Shown here piece after piece: positions 43,221-51,550 of a DNA stretch of 64,000 bases. Origin of the DNA: Alistipes sp. dk3624 (GTDB lineage Bacteria > Bacteroidota > Bacteroidia > Bacteroidales > Rikenellaceae). Position numbers and translations under genes: made by a program. The number at the start of each line of letters is the position of its first letter. The first letter of the stretch is position 1. The stretch is taken from the NCBI RefSeq assembly GCF_009557455.1, contig NZ_CP045651.1, positions 2,108,001 to 2,172,000 of the forward strand, in the 5' to 3' direction. The notes beneath the pieces were generated by a model. That model was not told the DNA's origin. It ran no database searches and was given only the letters and a program-made list of their open reading frames with translations.

Positions 43221-44111
43221 ATGAAAAAATCGCTCGCATACCTGCCGGAGAACAAACAACGCGACCTGCGCCAGTTGACGGAGATTATCCGTCGGGAAAT
43301 AGTCGGGTGCGAAATGATTATTCTGTTCGGCAGTTACGCGCGAAATAAGTACGTCGATTACGACCAACGGACGGAATTCGGCGTGCGGACTTACTTTATG
43401 AGCGATTACGATATTCTGATCCTGACCGAAAAACGGATCGGCAATACGGAACACGCGCTGTATTCCCGGATCAGATACGAGTTTTTCCAGAACAAAGCCA
43501 AATTTTTCCATACCCGTCCGGAGTTCATCAATGAAAGTGTCGGCGAGTTTAACCGCCAGATAGAAAAAAGCCGCTATTTCTTTACCGAAATCAAAGAACA
43601 GGGTGTAATGCTTTACGATTCGGGGCGATATAAATTGGCCCGGCGGCACAAACTGGATTACAGCGAAATTCGGGATATGGCGCAGGAATATTTCGATGAT
43701 AAGTTCAAGAAAGCAAATAGCTTCTTATATTTAGCTTCTTGCGCTCATAAAGTTGACGATTTTTGTATGGCTTCTTTCCAACTTCATCAGGCCGCAGAAA
43801 ATTTTTTACGGACGATTCCGATGGTTTTTACTTTGTACGGTTACAAAGAGCACGATCTGGAATTTCTGACCGACAAGGCCAGAACGCATAGCTTGGACGT
43901 TTGCGGCGCTTTTCCGCGCAACACGTCCGAAGAGGAACGCTTGTTCAAACTGTTACAGGACGCCTATGTGCAGGCCCGTTACAATAAAAATTTCGCTGTC
44001 ACGAAAGACGACATAGACGCGCTGACCGTGCGCGTGGAACGTCTGCGCGATATTACCGAAAAAGTCTGCCGCGACCGTATCGCATTTTACGACAGCGCGA
44101 GCCGGAAATAA
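43221..44111 (+). CDS. Fused nucleotidyltransferase (MNT) - HEPN domain protein, copy 1
   Basis: 296 residues from the ATG at 43221; this start aligns with the N-terminus of the paralogue at 56171-57067. The MNT domain has GSYAR (37-41) and SDYDILIL (61-68), the GSx(n)DxD active site with about 13 extra residues between the halves. The HEPN domain (about 165-290) has SFQLHQAAENFLRTI and KEHDLEFL; the RX4-6H RNase motif is not obvious. Separate MntA/HepT pairs are type VII toxin-antitoxins in which the antitoxin AMPylates the toxin. Whether this one-chain version acts so is unknown. Divergent from the structured RNA. Confidence 0.82.
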   Translation: MKKSLAYLPENKQRDLRQLTEIIRREIVGCEMIILFGSYARNKYVDYDQRTEFGVRTYFMSDYDILILTEKRIGNTEHALYSRIRYEFFQNKAKFFHTRPEFINESVGEFNRQIEKSRYFFTEIKEQGVMLYDSGRYKLARRHKLDYSEIRDMAQEYFDDKFKKANSFLYLASCAHKVDDFCMASFQLHQAAENFLRTIPMVFTLYGYKEHDLEFLTDKARTHSLDVCGAFPRNTSEEERLFKLLQDAYVQARYNKNFAVTKDDIDALTVRVERLRDITEKVCRDRIAFYDSASRK

Positions 44112-44131
44112 AAACGTCCCGATAAACGACA

Positions 44132-44167
44132 AAAGCGAGCCGGCCGAAAAATCGGCCGGCTCGCTTT
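44132..44167. terminator. Bidirectional terminator
   Basis: AAAGCGAGCCGGCCGA (44132-44147) pairs perfectly with 44152-44167 around AAAA. It separates the convergent MNT-HEPN and aminotransferase genes. Confidence 0.88.
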
Positions 44168-44192
44168 CGATCAAACTTTCCGGAAGCCTCCG

Positions 44193-45377
44193 CTACTCGC
44201 AAAGCCCCGCCGCGCGCGCGGCTTCGTACAGTTGGTTCATCGCCCGTTCGACCACCGAACGCTGCGTGGCGATATTCATCCGCATCCACCCGCGTCCCTC
44301 TTCGCCGAACATCGCGCCTTCGTTGACGCCGATCCCGGCCCGCTCGACCATAAACCGGTAAATCTCCTCATGCGTCATCGGCCATGCGCGGAAATCGAGC
44401 CACATCAGGTACGTCCCTTCGGGCGGCACGCACTTTACGGACGGCATTTTCCGATGCAAAAAGTCCGTGACATACCGGATATTGCCTTCGAGATACTCCA
44501 GCAGGCGTTCGAGCCACTCGTCGCCGTGTGTATAAGCTGCCTCGAGCGCGACCGTGCCGAAGATATTTCCCTGATCGGCATGTAGTTTGTTAAACTCCTG
44601 TTGCAGGCGGCGGCGCAACGCGGCGTCCGGCGTGATCGCCACCGAGGTCGAAAGCCCGGCCAGGTTGAACGTCTTGCTCGGCGCGGTGAACGTTACCGTC
44701 CGGCGCGCGAACGCTTCGTCCAGCGCTGCGATATGAATATGCTTATGCGGTTTGTAAACAAGGTCGCCATGAATCTCGTCCGACAGGATCACCACGTCGT
44801 GCTTCACGCACAGTTCGCCGATGCGCGTAAGCTCCTCGGCCGTATAGACGCGTCCCGACGGATTGTGCGGGTTCGACATCAGGAAAACCTTCGCCCCGGC
44901 GAGCTTGCGGTCGAGGTCGTCGAAGTCGATCCCGAAACTGCCGTCGGCACGCTGCAACAGCGGGTTGTTGACGACCACCCGGTTGTTGAACCGCGTCTGC
45001 CGCGCGAACGGATGGTAGACCGGCGGCTGGATCACCACCCTGTCGCCCTCCTGCGTGAAAGCACGCAGCGCGAAAACGATTCCGGCGACCACGCCCGGAG
45101 CGAAGTCGATCCACTCCTTTTCCACTTTCCAACCGCTGTGACGCCCCACCCAGTCGATCACCGACCGGAAATAACCGTCCGAACGAAAGGTATATCCGTA
45201 AATCGGATGCCCGGCCCGGCGGACGATCGCTTCGGTAACGGCCTCGGGCACTGCAAAATCCATATCGGCGACCCACATCGGAATCACGTCCGCGCGCCCG
45301 AACACCTCGTCCCGCGCGTCGAACTTTTCGCAGTCGGTCGCCTCGCGGGAAACGATTTTATCGAAATTGTAATTCAT
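44193..45377 (-). CDS. MalY/PatB-type PLP-dependent C-S lyase (putative cystathionine beta-lyase)
   Basis: 394 residues from the ATG at 45377. Fold-type I aminotransferase with early PMWVADMDFAVP, the substrate loop PVYHPF, NPHNPSGRVYTAEEL, and the PLP Lys in FTAPSKTFNLAGL. MalY/PatB proteins cleave cystathionine or cysteine to thiol, pyruvate and ammonia; some are moonlighting regulators. The exact substrate is undecided. A TAACTTTG box lies 19 nt upstream. Confidence 0.9.
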   Translation of the reverse strand: MNYNFDKIVSREATDCEKFDARDEVFGRADVIPMWVADMDFAVPEAVTEAIVRRAGHPIYGYTFRSDGYFRSVIDWVGRHSGWKVEKEWIDFAPGVVAGIVFALRAFTQEGDRVVIQPPVYHPFARQTRFNNRVVVNNPLLQRADGSFGIDFDDLDRKLAGAKVFLMSNPHNPSGRVYTAEELTRIGELCVKHDVVILSDEIHGDLVYKPHKHIHIAALDEAFARRTVTFTAPSKTFNLAGLSTSVAITPDAALRRRLQQEFNKLHADQGNIFGTVALEAAYTHGDEWLERLLEYLEGNIRYVTDFLHRKMPSVKCVPPEGTYLMWLDFRAWPMTHEEIYRFMVERAGIGVNEGAMFGEEGRGWMRMNIATQRSVVERAMNQLYEAARAAGLCE

Positions 45378-45395
45378 ACGCAACTAAATAGATCG

Positions 45396-45403
45396 CAAAG
45401 TTA
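45396..45403 (-). promoter_or_regulatory. -7 box for the MalY/PatB gene
   Basis: Minus-strand TAACTTTG, exact consensus, 18 nt before the ATG at 45377. Confidence 0.45.
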
Positions 45404-45426
45404 TCATATTTATAAAAAAATAGCTA

Positions 45427-45434
45427 TACCTTTG
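45427..45434 (+). promoter_or_regulatory. -7 box for the pseudouridine synthase gene
   Basis: TACCTTTG, exact consensus, about 80 nt before the ATG at 45514. It lies 24 nt from the divergent MalY/PatB box. Confidence 0.45.
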
Positions 45435-45513
45435 AACCGTTTAATTGCCGGATGATTTCGATTTGCCCGAAATATCGGGGCGTTATACGTATTACTTTTT
45501 ATTATTTCATTGC

Positions 45514-46992
45514 ATGAAACCATTCGATCCGAAAAACAGGAAAGGCGCTTACGGGGATTCGCCCCGCCGCGACCGTTCCGGGGACTCCTTCAATCGGGAA
45601 GATTCGAGAAGTTCTTCGCACCGGGAAGACGCGCTGTCGTCGTTCTCGAAAGACAAACGCCCGCGCATCAGCCGTCCGGCCAAACCGCACGGGACGTCGT
45701 CGGACAATCCGTACGACCGCCGCGGCGACGAACAGCGCCGCTCGTTCAACCCCAATTTCACGAAAGACAACCGGCTGAAAAGCGGCTCCCGCGATCGGGA
45801 CGACCGTCCCTACGGGAAACCGAAATACGGAGCCAACCGGGACGACCGCTACAACCGCGAAAATCGCGGCGACCGATTCGACAAAGACGACCGTTACCGC
45901 AAAAACGACCGGTTCGAACGCGAAGACCGACCGCAGCGCGACGGCAACCGCTACAACAAGGATGACCGGTTCAACCGCAACGACCGACCCGACCGGTTCG
46001 ACAAAGACGAACGCTACCGTAAAAACGACCGGCCCGAACGCGAAGACCGGCCGTGGCGCAAGGACGACCGGCCTTCGGGTCCGTACAAACCGCAACGGCG
46101 CGACGAATCGCAGCCGTACGGCGAGCGTCCGCGTTTCCAGAAAGACGGCGACCGCAAAGGCGGTTTCGGTAAAAAATGGGATAGAAGCGACAGCTCCCGT
46201 GGGGCGCGAACCCACGACTCCCGATTCAAAAAAGACCGGAAAGAAGATTATCCGCGCTACGACGCTCCCAAACCGCAGGGCGCTATCCGCCTGAACCGTT
46301 TCATCGCCAATTCGGGCATCTGCTCGCGCCGCGAAGCGGACGACCTGATCACGGCCGGCGTTGTGGCGGTCAACGGCAAGATCGTCACCGAACTCGGAAC
46401 GAAAGTGAACCCGGAGGACGAAGTGCGCTTCAACGGCGAAATCGTCAAGGGGGAAAAGAAAGTATACATCCTGATGAACAAGCCGAAAGGCTTCGTAACG
46501 TCGGTCGAAGACCCGCATTCGGACAAAACGGTGATGGATCTGATCAAAGGAGCCTGCACCGAACGGGTGTATCCGGTCGGACGTCTCGACAAAAACAGCG
46601 TCGGGGTACTGCTGTTCACCAACGACGGCGACCTGACCCGCAAACTGACGCATCCGAGCTACAACAAGCAGAAAATCTACCAGGTGACGCTCGACAAACC
46701 TCTATCGGAAGAAGACATGACCAAAATCGCCGAGGGAATTACCCTCGAAGACGGGCCCATCTTCGCCGACGAGGTCAGCTATGTCAGCGAAAACCGGAAA
46801 GAGGTCGGAATCGAAATCCATTCGGGCAAAAACAGGATCGTTCGGCGTATTTTCGAATCGCTCGGCTATTCGGTGCAAAAGCTCGACCGAGTCTATTTCG
46901 CAGGCCTGACCAAAAAACGGCTCAAACGCGGCGGCTGGCGGTTCCTGAGCCCGCGGGAAGTCAGTATGCTAAAGAGCGGCGAATACGAATAA
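45514..46992 (+). CDS. RluB/RsuA-family pseudouridine synthase with long disordered N-terminus
   Basis: 492 residues from the ATG at 45514. Residues 1-250 are low-complexity Arg/Asp/Lys/Asn-rich, including two 40-residue repeats. Then an S4 RNA-binding domain (about 257-300: IRLNRFIANSGICSRREADDLI) and the RsuA/RluB catalytic domain with the active Asp in VGRLDKNSVGVLLFTND. It isomerises a uridine in rRNA (RluB acts at 23S 2605 in E. coli; target here not proven). The charged head probably aids RNA contact. A strong terminator follows. Confidence 0.9.
   Translation: MKPFDPKNRKGAYGDSPRRDRSGDSFNREDSRSSSHREDALSSFSKDKRPRISRPAKPHGTSSDNPYDRRGDEQRRSFNPNFTKDNRLKSGSRDRDDRPYGKPKYGANRDDRYNRENRGDRFDKDDRYRKNDRFEREDRPQRDGNRYNKDDRFNRNDRPDRFDKDERYRKNDRPEREDRPWRKDDRPSGPYKPQRRDESQPYGERPRFQKDGDRKGGFGKKWDRSDSSRGARTHDSRFKKDRKEDYPRYDAPKPQGAIRLNRFIANSGICSRREADDLITAGVVAVNGKIVTELGTKVNPEDEVRFNGEIVKGEKKVYILMNKPKGFVTSVEDPHSDKTVMDLIKGACTERVYPVGRLDKNSVGVLLFTNDGDLTRKLTHPSYNKQKIYQVTLDKPLSEEDMTKIAEGITLEDGPIFADEVSYVSENRKEVGIEIHSGKNRIVRRIFESLGYSVQKLDRVYFAGLTKKRLKRGGWRFLSPREVSMLKSGEYE
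45841..46080 (+). repeat. Two 120-nt in-frame direct repeats in the pseudouridine synthase gene
   Basis: 45841-45960 and 45961-46080 align at exactly 120 nt offset, coding two 40-residue units built around DRFDKD(D/E)RYRKNDR(F/P)EREDRP. Third-position differences show the duplication is not brand new. Copy-number change by slippage is possible. Confidence 0.8.
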
Positions 46993-47007
46993 ACGGAGCC
47001 GAAGATA

Positions 47008-47050
47008 AAGACCGGGGCCGGGATCGCAATCCCGGCCCCGTCTTATTTAC
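47008..47050 (+). terminator. Terminator after the pseudouridine synthase gene
   Basis: CGGGGCCGGGAT (47013-47024) pairs with ATCCCGGCCCCG (47029-47040), extended by AAGA/TCTT with one bulge, then TTATTT. Confidence 0.8.
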
Positions 47051-47203
47051 CTTGTCCGGCGACGAAGAATCCGCAACCGCAATCATCGAAGCATACGGAC
47101 AGCAACGCCCCGTCCCGCCGTTTGGGAGTCCGCTGCGCCTTCCTGTCGAAACCGCTTCACGATTCCTCTCCCGGAGAAATAGGATAAGGTTTTATCGCCA
47201 GAG

Positions 47204-47236
47204 TGTTGCATAAAAAGATTTTTCTGCTTATCTTTG
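47204..47236 (+). promoter_or_regulatory. Promoter of tRNA-Lys
   Basis: TATCTTTG at 47229-47236 is an exact -7 box; TGTTG ending at 47208 is a near -33 at 20-nt spacing. Start about 19 nt before the mature tRNA. Confidence 0.65.
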
Positions 47237-47254
47237 CAAACGATTTTACAAGAT

Positions 47255-47327
47255 GGTTCTCTAGCTCAGTTGGTAGAGCACGACACTCTTAATGTTGGGG
47301 TCGTGGGTTCGAGCCCCACGGGGACCA
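47255..47327 (+). tRNA. tRNA-Lys (CTT)
   Basis: 73-nt cloverleaf: acceptor GGTTCTC/GGGGACC, D-arm GCTCAGTTGGTAGAGC, anticodon stem CGACA/TGTTG with loop CTCTTAA giving anticodon CTT, T-arm GTGGGTTCGAGCCCCAC. No encoded CCA. It is followed by its own terminator. Confidence 0.94.
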
Positions 47328-47682
47328 CAGGAATAATTTTCAAACGCTTGACTTATAATAAGTCGAGTGTTTGTTTTTTTTGATAGGTACAACATAGGTA
47401 AAACATTGCATTTTGTGTTCTGTTAATCTGTAAATAAGTATTCTAAAGATTAATCTTCAATGAATGGAAGATTTCGAGCATTATTTACGAATCGAAAAAA
47501 CTTGGGACAAATATGACTTACAGATGCATGGTTTATCTTAAAAAATATCCCATCGAAGACGTTTTGTCGCTCCTGAATCGGGCGCGTTTGTTTTGGGTTT
47601 CGTAATTTCCGGAAATAATTATTTGCGGATTTCGGGAATTCGGGGTTACTTCGAATCACAACAAAACGAAATTTTTCAAATT
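47328..47682 (+). other. AT-rich gap downstream of tRNA-Lys
   Basis: 355 nt, AT-rich, holding the tRNA terminator and a small hairpin AATCTTC/GAAGATT near 47450-47475. No gene is supported. tRNA 3' flanks are common integration sites, but no att repeat or integrase was seen. Confidence 0.5.
47341..47381 (+). terminator. Terminator of tRNA-Lys
   Basis: CAAACGCTTGACTTA pairs with TAAGTCGAGTGTTTG (two GU pairs), followed by eight T. Confidence 0.85.
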
Positions 47683-48264
47683 ATGACAGAGAATATTGGT
47701 TATAAGCTGAAACGACTTCGCGAAGACAATCAGTTTTCCGTGGAAGATTTAGCGGTTCAATCTGGGGTTCAACAATCTCAAATTGAACAGATTGAGACCG
47801 GTAAGATGCTGCCGTCGCTGGCGACGCTGATCAAACTGTCGCGGACGTTGGGCATTCGTCTGGGCACTTTTCTCGACGGAATGGAATGCCCTGAGCCTAC
47901 GTTGACTCACCGGGAACAGCAGACGCCTCAGTTGTCGGTACACCTGTCCAAGGGAAACGGCTCTGATATCGAGCACCTCAAATACCGTTCGCTGGCCGAA
48001 AACAAGACCGACCGCAACATGGAACCCTTTATCATTAACGTGGAATATACCGATCCCGACGAGATGTCAGCTTTGTCGCACCACGAAGGCGAGGAGTTCA
48101 TTTACGTGTTGGACGGGAGCGTCGAAGTGCGTTACGGTAGTGATAAATACGTTGTGAACCAAGGGGAAAGCATCTATTTCGATTCGATCGTTCCTCACAA
48201 TATTTCAGTGCAGGCGCCCGGTGAAAAAGCCAAAATCCTGGCGGTGGTTTACACGCCTTTTTAA
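47683..48264 (+). CDS. XRE-family regulator with C-terminal cupin domain
   Basis: 193 residues from the ATG at 47683. HTH_3 domain (about 1-65: KLKRLREDNQFSVEDLAVQSGVQQSQIEQIETGKMLPSLATL) and a cupin_2 domain (about 115-190: HHEGEEFIYVLDGSVEVRYG, FDSIVPHNI). Such XRE-cupin proteins sense small metabolites and control adjacent genes. It sits 20 nt before the acyl-CoA ligase gene and is probably cotranscribed, consistent with control of fatty-acid activation. Confidence 0.92.
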   Translation: MTENIGYKLKRLREDNQFSVEDLAVQSGVQQSQIEQIETGKMLPSLATLIKLSRTLGIRLGTFLDGMECPEPTLTHREQQTPQLSVHLSKGNGSDIEHLKYRSLAENKTDRNMEPFIINVEYTDPDEMSALSHHEGEEFIYVLDGSVEVRYGSDKYVVNQGESIYFDSIVPHNISVQAPGEKAKILAVVYTPF

Positions 48265-48284
48265 AAGGTTGGATTTCGTAGAAA

Positions 48285-49946
48285 ATGGAAAAACAAGAAT
48301 TGATCGACTATACCGTCGGGGGCATTCTTGAGAAATACGTAGCGGAAGATCCGGATCATGAGTTCATGATTTATCCGGACCGCGGGTTGCGGTTTACTTA
48401 CAAGGAGTTCGACGAACGGGTCAATATTTTTGCAAAAGGGTTGCTGTCGATCGGGGTGACCAAGGGCAGCAAAGTCGGCGTATGGGCGAAAAACGTGCCC
48501 GACTGGATGACGTTCATGTTTGCGACCGCCAAGATCGGGGCCGTACTGGTGACCGTCAATACGAACTACAAGAACGCCGAACTCGAATACATCATGAAAA
48601 ACGCCGATATCCATACGATGTGTATGGTGAACGGCTACCGCGACAGCGACTATGTGCAGATCCTGTACGACCTGGTTCCGGAACTGAAGACCACGCAGCG
48701 CGGAAAGCTGCGCAGCGAGAAGTTTCCGGAGTTGAGGAACGTGGTTTACATCGGACAGGAGAAATTGCGCGGCATGTACAATACTTCCGAACTGATGAAG
48801 CTCGGGACGCTGGTCGGCGACGACGAGCTCGAACGGGCCAAGTCGCGGGTGGACTGTCACGACGAGATCAATATGCAGTATACGTCCGGGACGACCGGAT
48901 TCCCGAAAGGGGTGATGCTGACCAGTCACAATATCTTGAACAACGGGCTGACGATCGGCGACCGGATGCATTTTACTGCGGCCGACCGACTGCTGATTTG
49001 CGTGCCGCTGTTCCATTGTTTCGGCTGCGTGCTGGGGGTCTGTTCGGTGATTACGCACGGTTCGACGATGGTGATGGTCGAGGATTTCGATCCGCTGAAA
49101 GTGCTGGCGTCGGTGCACCGCGAACGCTGTACGGCGCTGCACGGCGTGCCGACGATGTTCATCGCCGAGCTGCACCATCCGATGTTCGATATGTTCGACC
49201 TGAGTTCGCTGCGTACCGGGATCATGGCCGGCGCGCCCTGCCCGATCGAGACGATGAAGCAGGTGATGGACAAAATGTACTGCAAGGAGATCATCAGCGT
49301 ATACGGCCTGACCGAAACCTCGCCCGGTATGACGGCTTCGGCGACGACCGATTCGATGGAGATTCGCGCGACGACCGTCGGGCGGGCTTTTCCGAACGTC
49401 GAGGTGAAGGTGCTCGATCCGCAAACCAACGAGGAATGTCCTCCGGGGACTCCCGGCGAGATGTGCTGCAAGGGGTACAACATCATGAAAGGGTATTACA
49501 AGAATCCGGAAGCTACCGCTGCGATCATCGACGAGAACGGTTTCCTGCATTCGGGCGACCTCGGCGTAATGGATGAAAACGGCTATTTCCGGATCACCGG
49601 GCGGATCAAGGAGATGATTATCCGCGGCGGCGAGAACATCTATCCGCGCGAGATCGAGAATTTCCTGTACAAGATGCCGCAGATCGAGGCGATCGAAGTG
49701 GCCGGTATCCCGAGTCCGAAATACGGGGAACAGGTGGGCGCTTTTATAAAGATCAAGGAAGGCTGTACGCTTACCGAAGAGGAGGTTAAACTCTACTGCC
49801 GCGGGCAGATCGCCCGGTATAAGATTCCGAAATACATCTTTTTCGTCGAAGGTTATCCGATGACGGCGAGCGGCAAGATCCAGAAATACCGCCTGAAGGA
49901 TATCGGACTCGATTTGTTGAAAGAGAAGGGGATCGATGTGGTTTAG
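48285..49946 (+). CDS. AMP-binding acyl-CoA synthetase
   Basis: 553 residues. ANL superfamily: P-loop [20 protein letters not shown]5 motif [47 protein letters not shown], and the catalytic A10 Lys in SGKIQKYRL. It activates a carboxylic acid (medium or long chain most likely) to acyl-AMP and then acyl-CoA. The chain length is not readable. Paired with the upstream XRE-cupin regulator, an arrangement recurrent in Bacteroidetes. Confidence 0.92.
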   Translation: MEKQELIDYTVGGILEKYVAEDPDHEFMIYPDRGLRFTYKEFDERVNIFAKGLLSIGVTKGSKVGVWAKNVPDWMTFMFATAKIGAVLVTVNTNYKNAELEYIMKNADIHTMCMVNGYRDSDYVQILYDLVPELKTTQRGKLRSEKFPELRNVVYIGQEKLRGMYNTSELMKLGTLVGDDELERAKSRVDCHDEINMQYTSGTTGFPKGVMLTSHNILNNGLTIGDRMHFTAADRLLICVPLFHCFGCVLGVCSVITHGSTMVMVEDFDPLKVLASVHRERCTALHGVPTMFIAELHHPMFDMFDLSSLRTGIMAGAPCPIETMKQVMDKMYCKEIISVYGLTETSPGMTASATTDSMEIRATTVGRAFPNVEVKVLDPQTNEECPPGTPGEMCCKGYNIMKGYYKNPEATAAIIDENGFLHSGDLGVMDENGYFRITGRIKEMIIRGGENIYPREIENFLYKMPQIEAIEVAGIPSPKYGEQVGAFIKIKEGCTLTEEEVKLYCRGQIARYKIPKYIFFVEGYPMTASGKIQKYRLKDIGLDLLKEKGIDVV

Positions 49947-50010
49947 TCCGGAGACGGAAATTCCGCGTCAAAGGATTGATTTTATAAAAGGAAGGAATTT
50001 ATCGGTAGTA

Positions 50011-50057
50011 AAAAACGAAAGAGGCTGTCGCACTGAGCGACAGCCTCTTTCGTTTTT
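50011..50057. terminator. Bidirectional terminator, perfect 21-bp stem
   Basis: 50011-50031 pairs with 50037-50057 around a 5-nt loop, with A5/T5 ends. Between the convergent acyl-CoA ligase gene and aroE. Confidence 0.9.
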
Positions 50058-50072
50058 GTATCGTGCGGACAA

Positions 50073-50804
50073 TTATTCGTTCCAGATCTCCCATGCTTTT
50101 TCGGCCTGCCCGACCAGCATGTCGTAACCGTTGCGGGTTGCAGCCCCCTGCGCCGCGCCGCGCTTCAGAAATTCGGTGACTGCCGGGTTGTATACCAGGT
50201 CGAACAGGAAATGCCCGGCGCCGAGGGCTTCGTACGGCAGGACGGGACAGCCTTCCGCGTTCGGGAAAGTGCCCAGCGGCGTGGCATTGACGATCAGCCG
50301 GTGAGCGCGTACGATCTCTTCGGAGAGGTCGCCGTAGGTGTACGCTCCGTTTTTTCCGTCGCGCGATACCGCGTCGAAAGCGATGCCGAGTTGTTCGAGC
50401 ACGTATTTCACGGCTTTCGAAGCGCCGCCCGTGCCGAGTACGAGCGCCTTTTCGGGGCGGACGTCGCCCAGCAGATTCAGCAGCGAACGGCGGAATCCGT
50501 AAGCGTCGGTATTGTAACCGGTCAGGCCTTCGGGCGTAATCTTTACGCAGTTCACCGCGCCGATCGCCCGTGCTTCGTCGCTCAGGCCGGACAGATACGG
50601 GACGATCGCTTGTTTATACGGGATCGTGACATTGAATCCGCGCAGGCCGGGCGTTTGCAATACGGTTTCGACGCCTTCGATCGTTTCGATCGGAAAATTC
50701 CGGTAGGCGCAGTCGGCGATTCCTGCGGCGGCGAATTTATCGGTAAAATAGCGTTGTGAAAACGAGTGTCCGAGCGGATACCCGATCAGTCCGTACAGTT
50801 TCAT
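50073..50804 (-). CDS. aroE: Shikimate dehydrogenase
   Basis: 243 residues. Substrate domain with GLIGYPLGHSFSQRYF and FNVTIPYKQAI (catalytic Lys), NTDAYGF (Asp), and NADP fold with LVLGTGGASKAVKY. It reduces 3-dehydroshikimate in aromatic amino acid synthesis. It starts 1 nt after the stop of the membrane protein upstream, indicating cotranscription. Confidence 0.95.
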   Translation of the reverse strand: MKLYGLIGYPLGHSFSQRYFTDKFAAAGIADCAYRNFPIETIEGVETVLQTPGLRGFNVTIPYKQAIVPYLSGLSDEARAIGAVNCVKITPEGLTGYNTDAYGFRRSLLNLLGDVRPEKALVLGTGGASKAVKYVLEQLGIAFDAVSRDGKNGAYTYGDLSEEIVRAHRLIVNATPLGTFPNAEGCPVLPYEALGAGHFLFDLVYNPAVTEFLKRGAAQGAATRNGYDMLVGQAEKAWEIWNE

Positions 50805-50805
50805 G

Positions 50806-51420
50806 TCAGAAAGCGTGTTTGATGGCGAAGAATCCGCCGATCAGCAGAACGGTGAATACCAGCGCCAGCCAGTTGAAATATTTGTCGATAAAACGTTTGA
50901 TCGGCTCCCCGTATTTCCATATCAACCAGCTAATTAAGAAAAAACGCAGGCCCCGGCTGACGACCGATGCGACGAGGAAGACCGGAAAGTCGATCTTGAA
51001 CACTCCGGCGGTGATCGTGATCAGTTTGTAGGGGATCGGCGAGAATCCGGCGGTGAATACGACCCAGAAGTTGTACTGGTTGTACATCGCGCAGATTTTG
51101 TCGTATTCCGTATGGGTGAATCCGGGAATGATCCGGAAAAAGAAATCGGCGATGGCGGTGAATTCCCCGCCCGGGGTCTGCCACAGGTAGTGTCCGATGG
51201 CGTATCCGGCCATGGCGCCGAGTACCGAACCGATTGTGCAGATCAGCGCGTAGCGGAACGCTTTGGCGGCGCATCCGAGTCCCAGGGCGATCAGCAGGAC
51301 GTCGGGAGGAATCGGAAAAAAGCTGGATTCGGCGAATGCGAGGACGAACAGTGCGGCCGCTCCCCAGCGGCTGTCGGCCCAGCCGAGCACCCAGTTGTAG
51401 GTTTTTTTCAGAATATTCAT
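50806..51420 (-). CDS. VTT/SNARE-associated (YqaA/DedA-like) membrane protein
   Basis: 204 residues from the ATG at 51420. Family motifs ALFVLAFAESSFFPIPPDVLL, a re-entrant loop with GAMAGYAIGHYLW and FTAGFSPIPYKLITITAGVF identify the YqaA branch of the DedA/VTT family. DedA relatives act in lipid (undecaprenyl phosphate) translocation and envelope homeostasis; this branch is less studied. Immediately upstream of aroE. A GC-rich palindrome lies in its leader near 51434. Confidence 0.88.
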   Translation of the reverse strand: MNILKKTYNWVLGWADSRWGAAALFVLAFAESSFFPIPPDVLLIALGLGCAAKAFRYALICTIGSVLGAMAGYAIGHYLWQTPGGEFTAIADFFFRIIPGFTHTEYDKICAMYNQYNFWVVFTAGFSPIPYKLITITAGVFKIDFPVFLVASVVSRGLRFFLISWLIWKYGEPIKRFIDKYFNWLALVFTVLLIGGFFAIKHAF

Positions 51421-51550
51421 GCCGTGAACGTGGCGCACCGCGCGCGGTGCGGGTTTAACGGTGCAAGTTTACCAAAAATTTTTCAGACCGGGGCTTCGCA
51501 GCGCGTAAAAAGTGACCGGAACGATCGGGTTTACGCTTTTACGGAGCGTT

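Larger units (their letters stand above)
46993..47254 (+). other. Gap between pseudouridine synthase gene and tRNA-Lys
   Basis: 262 nt holding a terminator (47008-47050) and the tRNA-Lys promoter (47204-47236). The stretch between them shows no gene. Confidence 0.6.

Noticed and set aside
47450-47659. Small minus-strand open frame after tRNA-Lys
   Set aside because: 69 residues without a ribosome site, motif or promoter in AT-rich DNA; treated as chance.
47328-47682. Integrative element or att site at tRNA-Lys
   Set aside because: No integrase, and no repeat of the tRNA 3' end was seen downstream.
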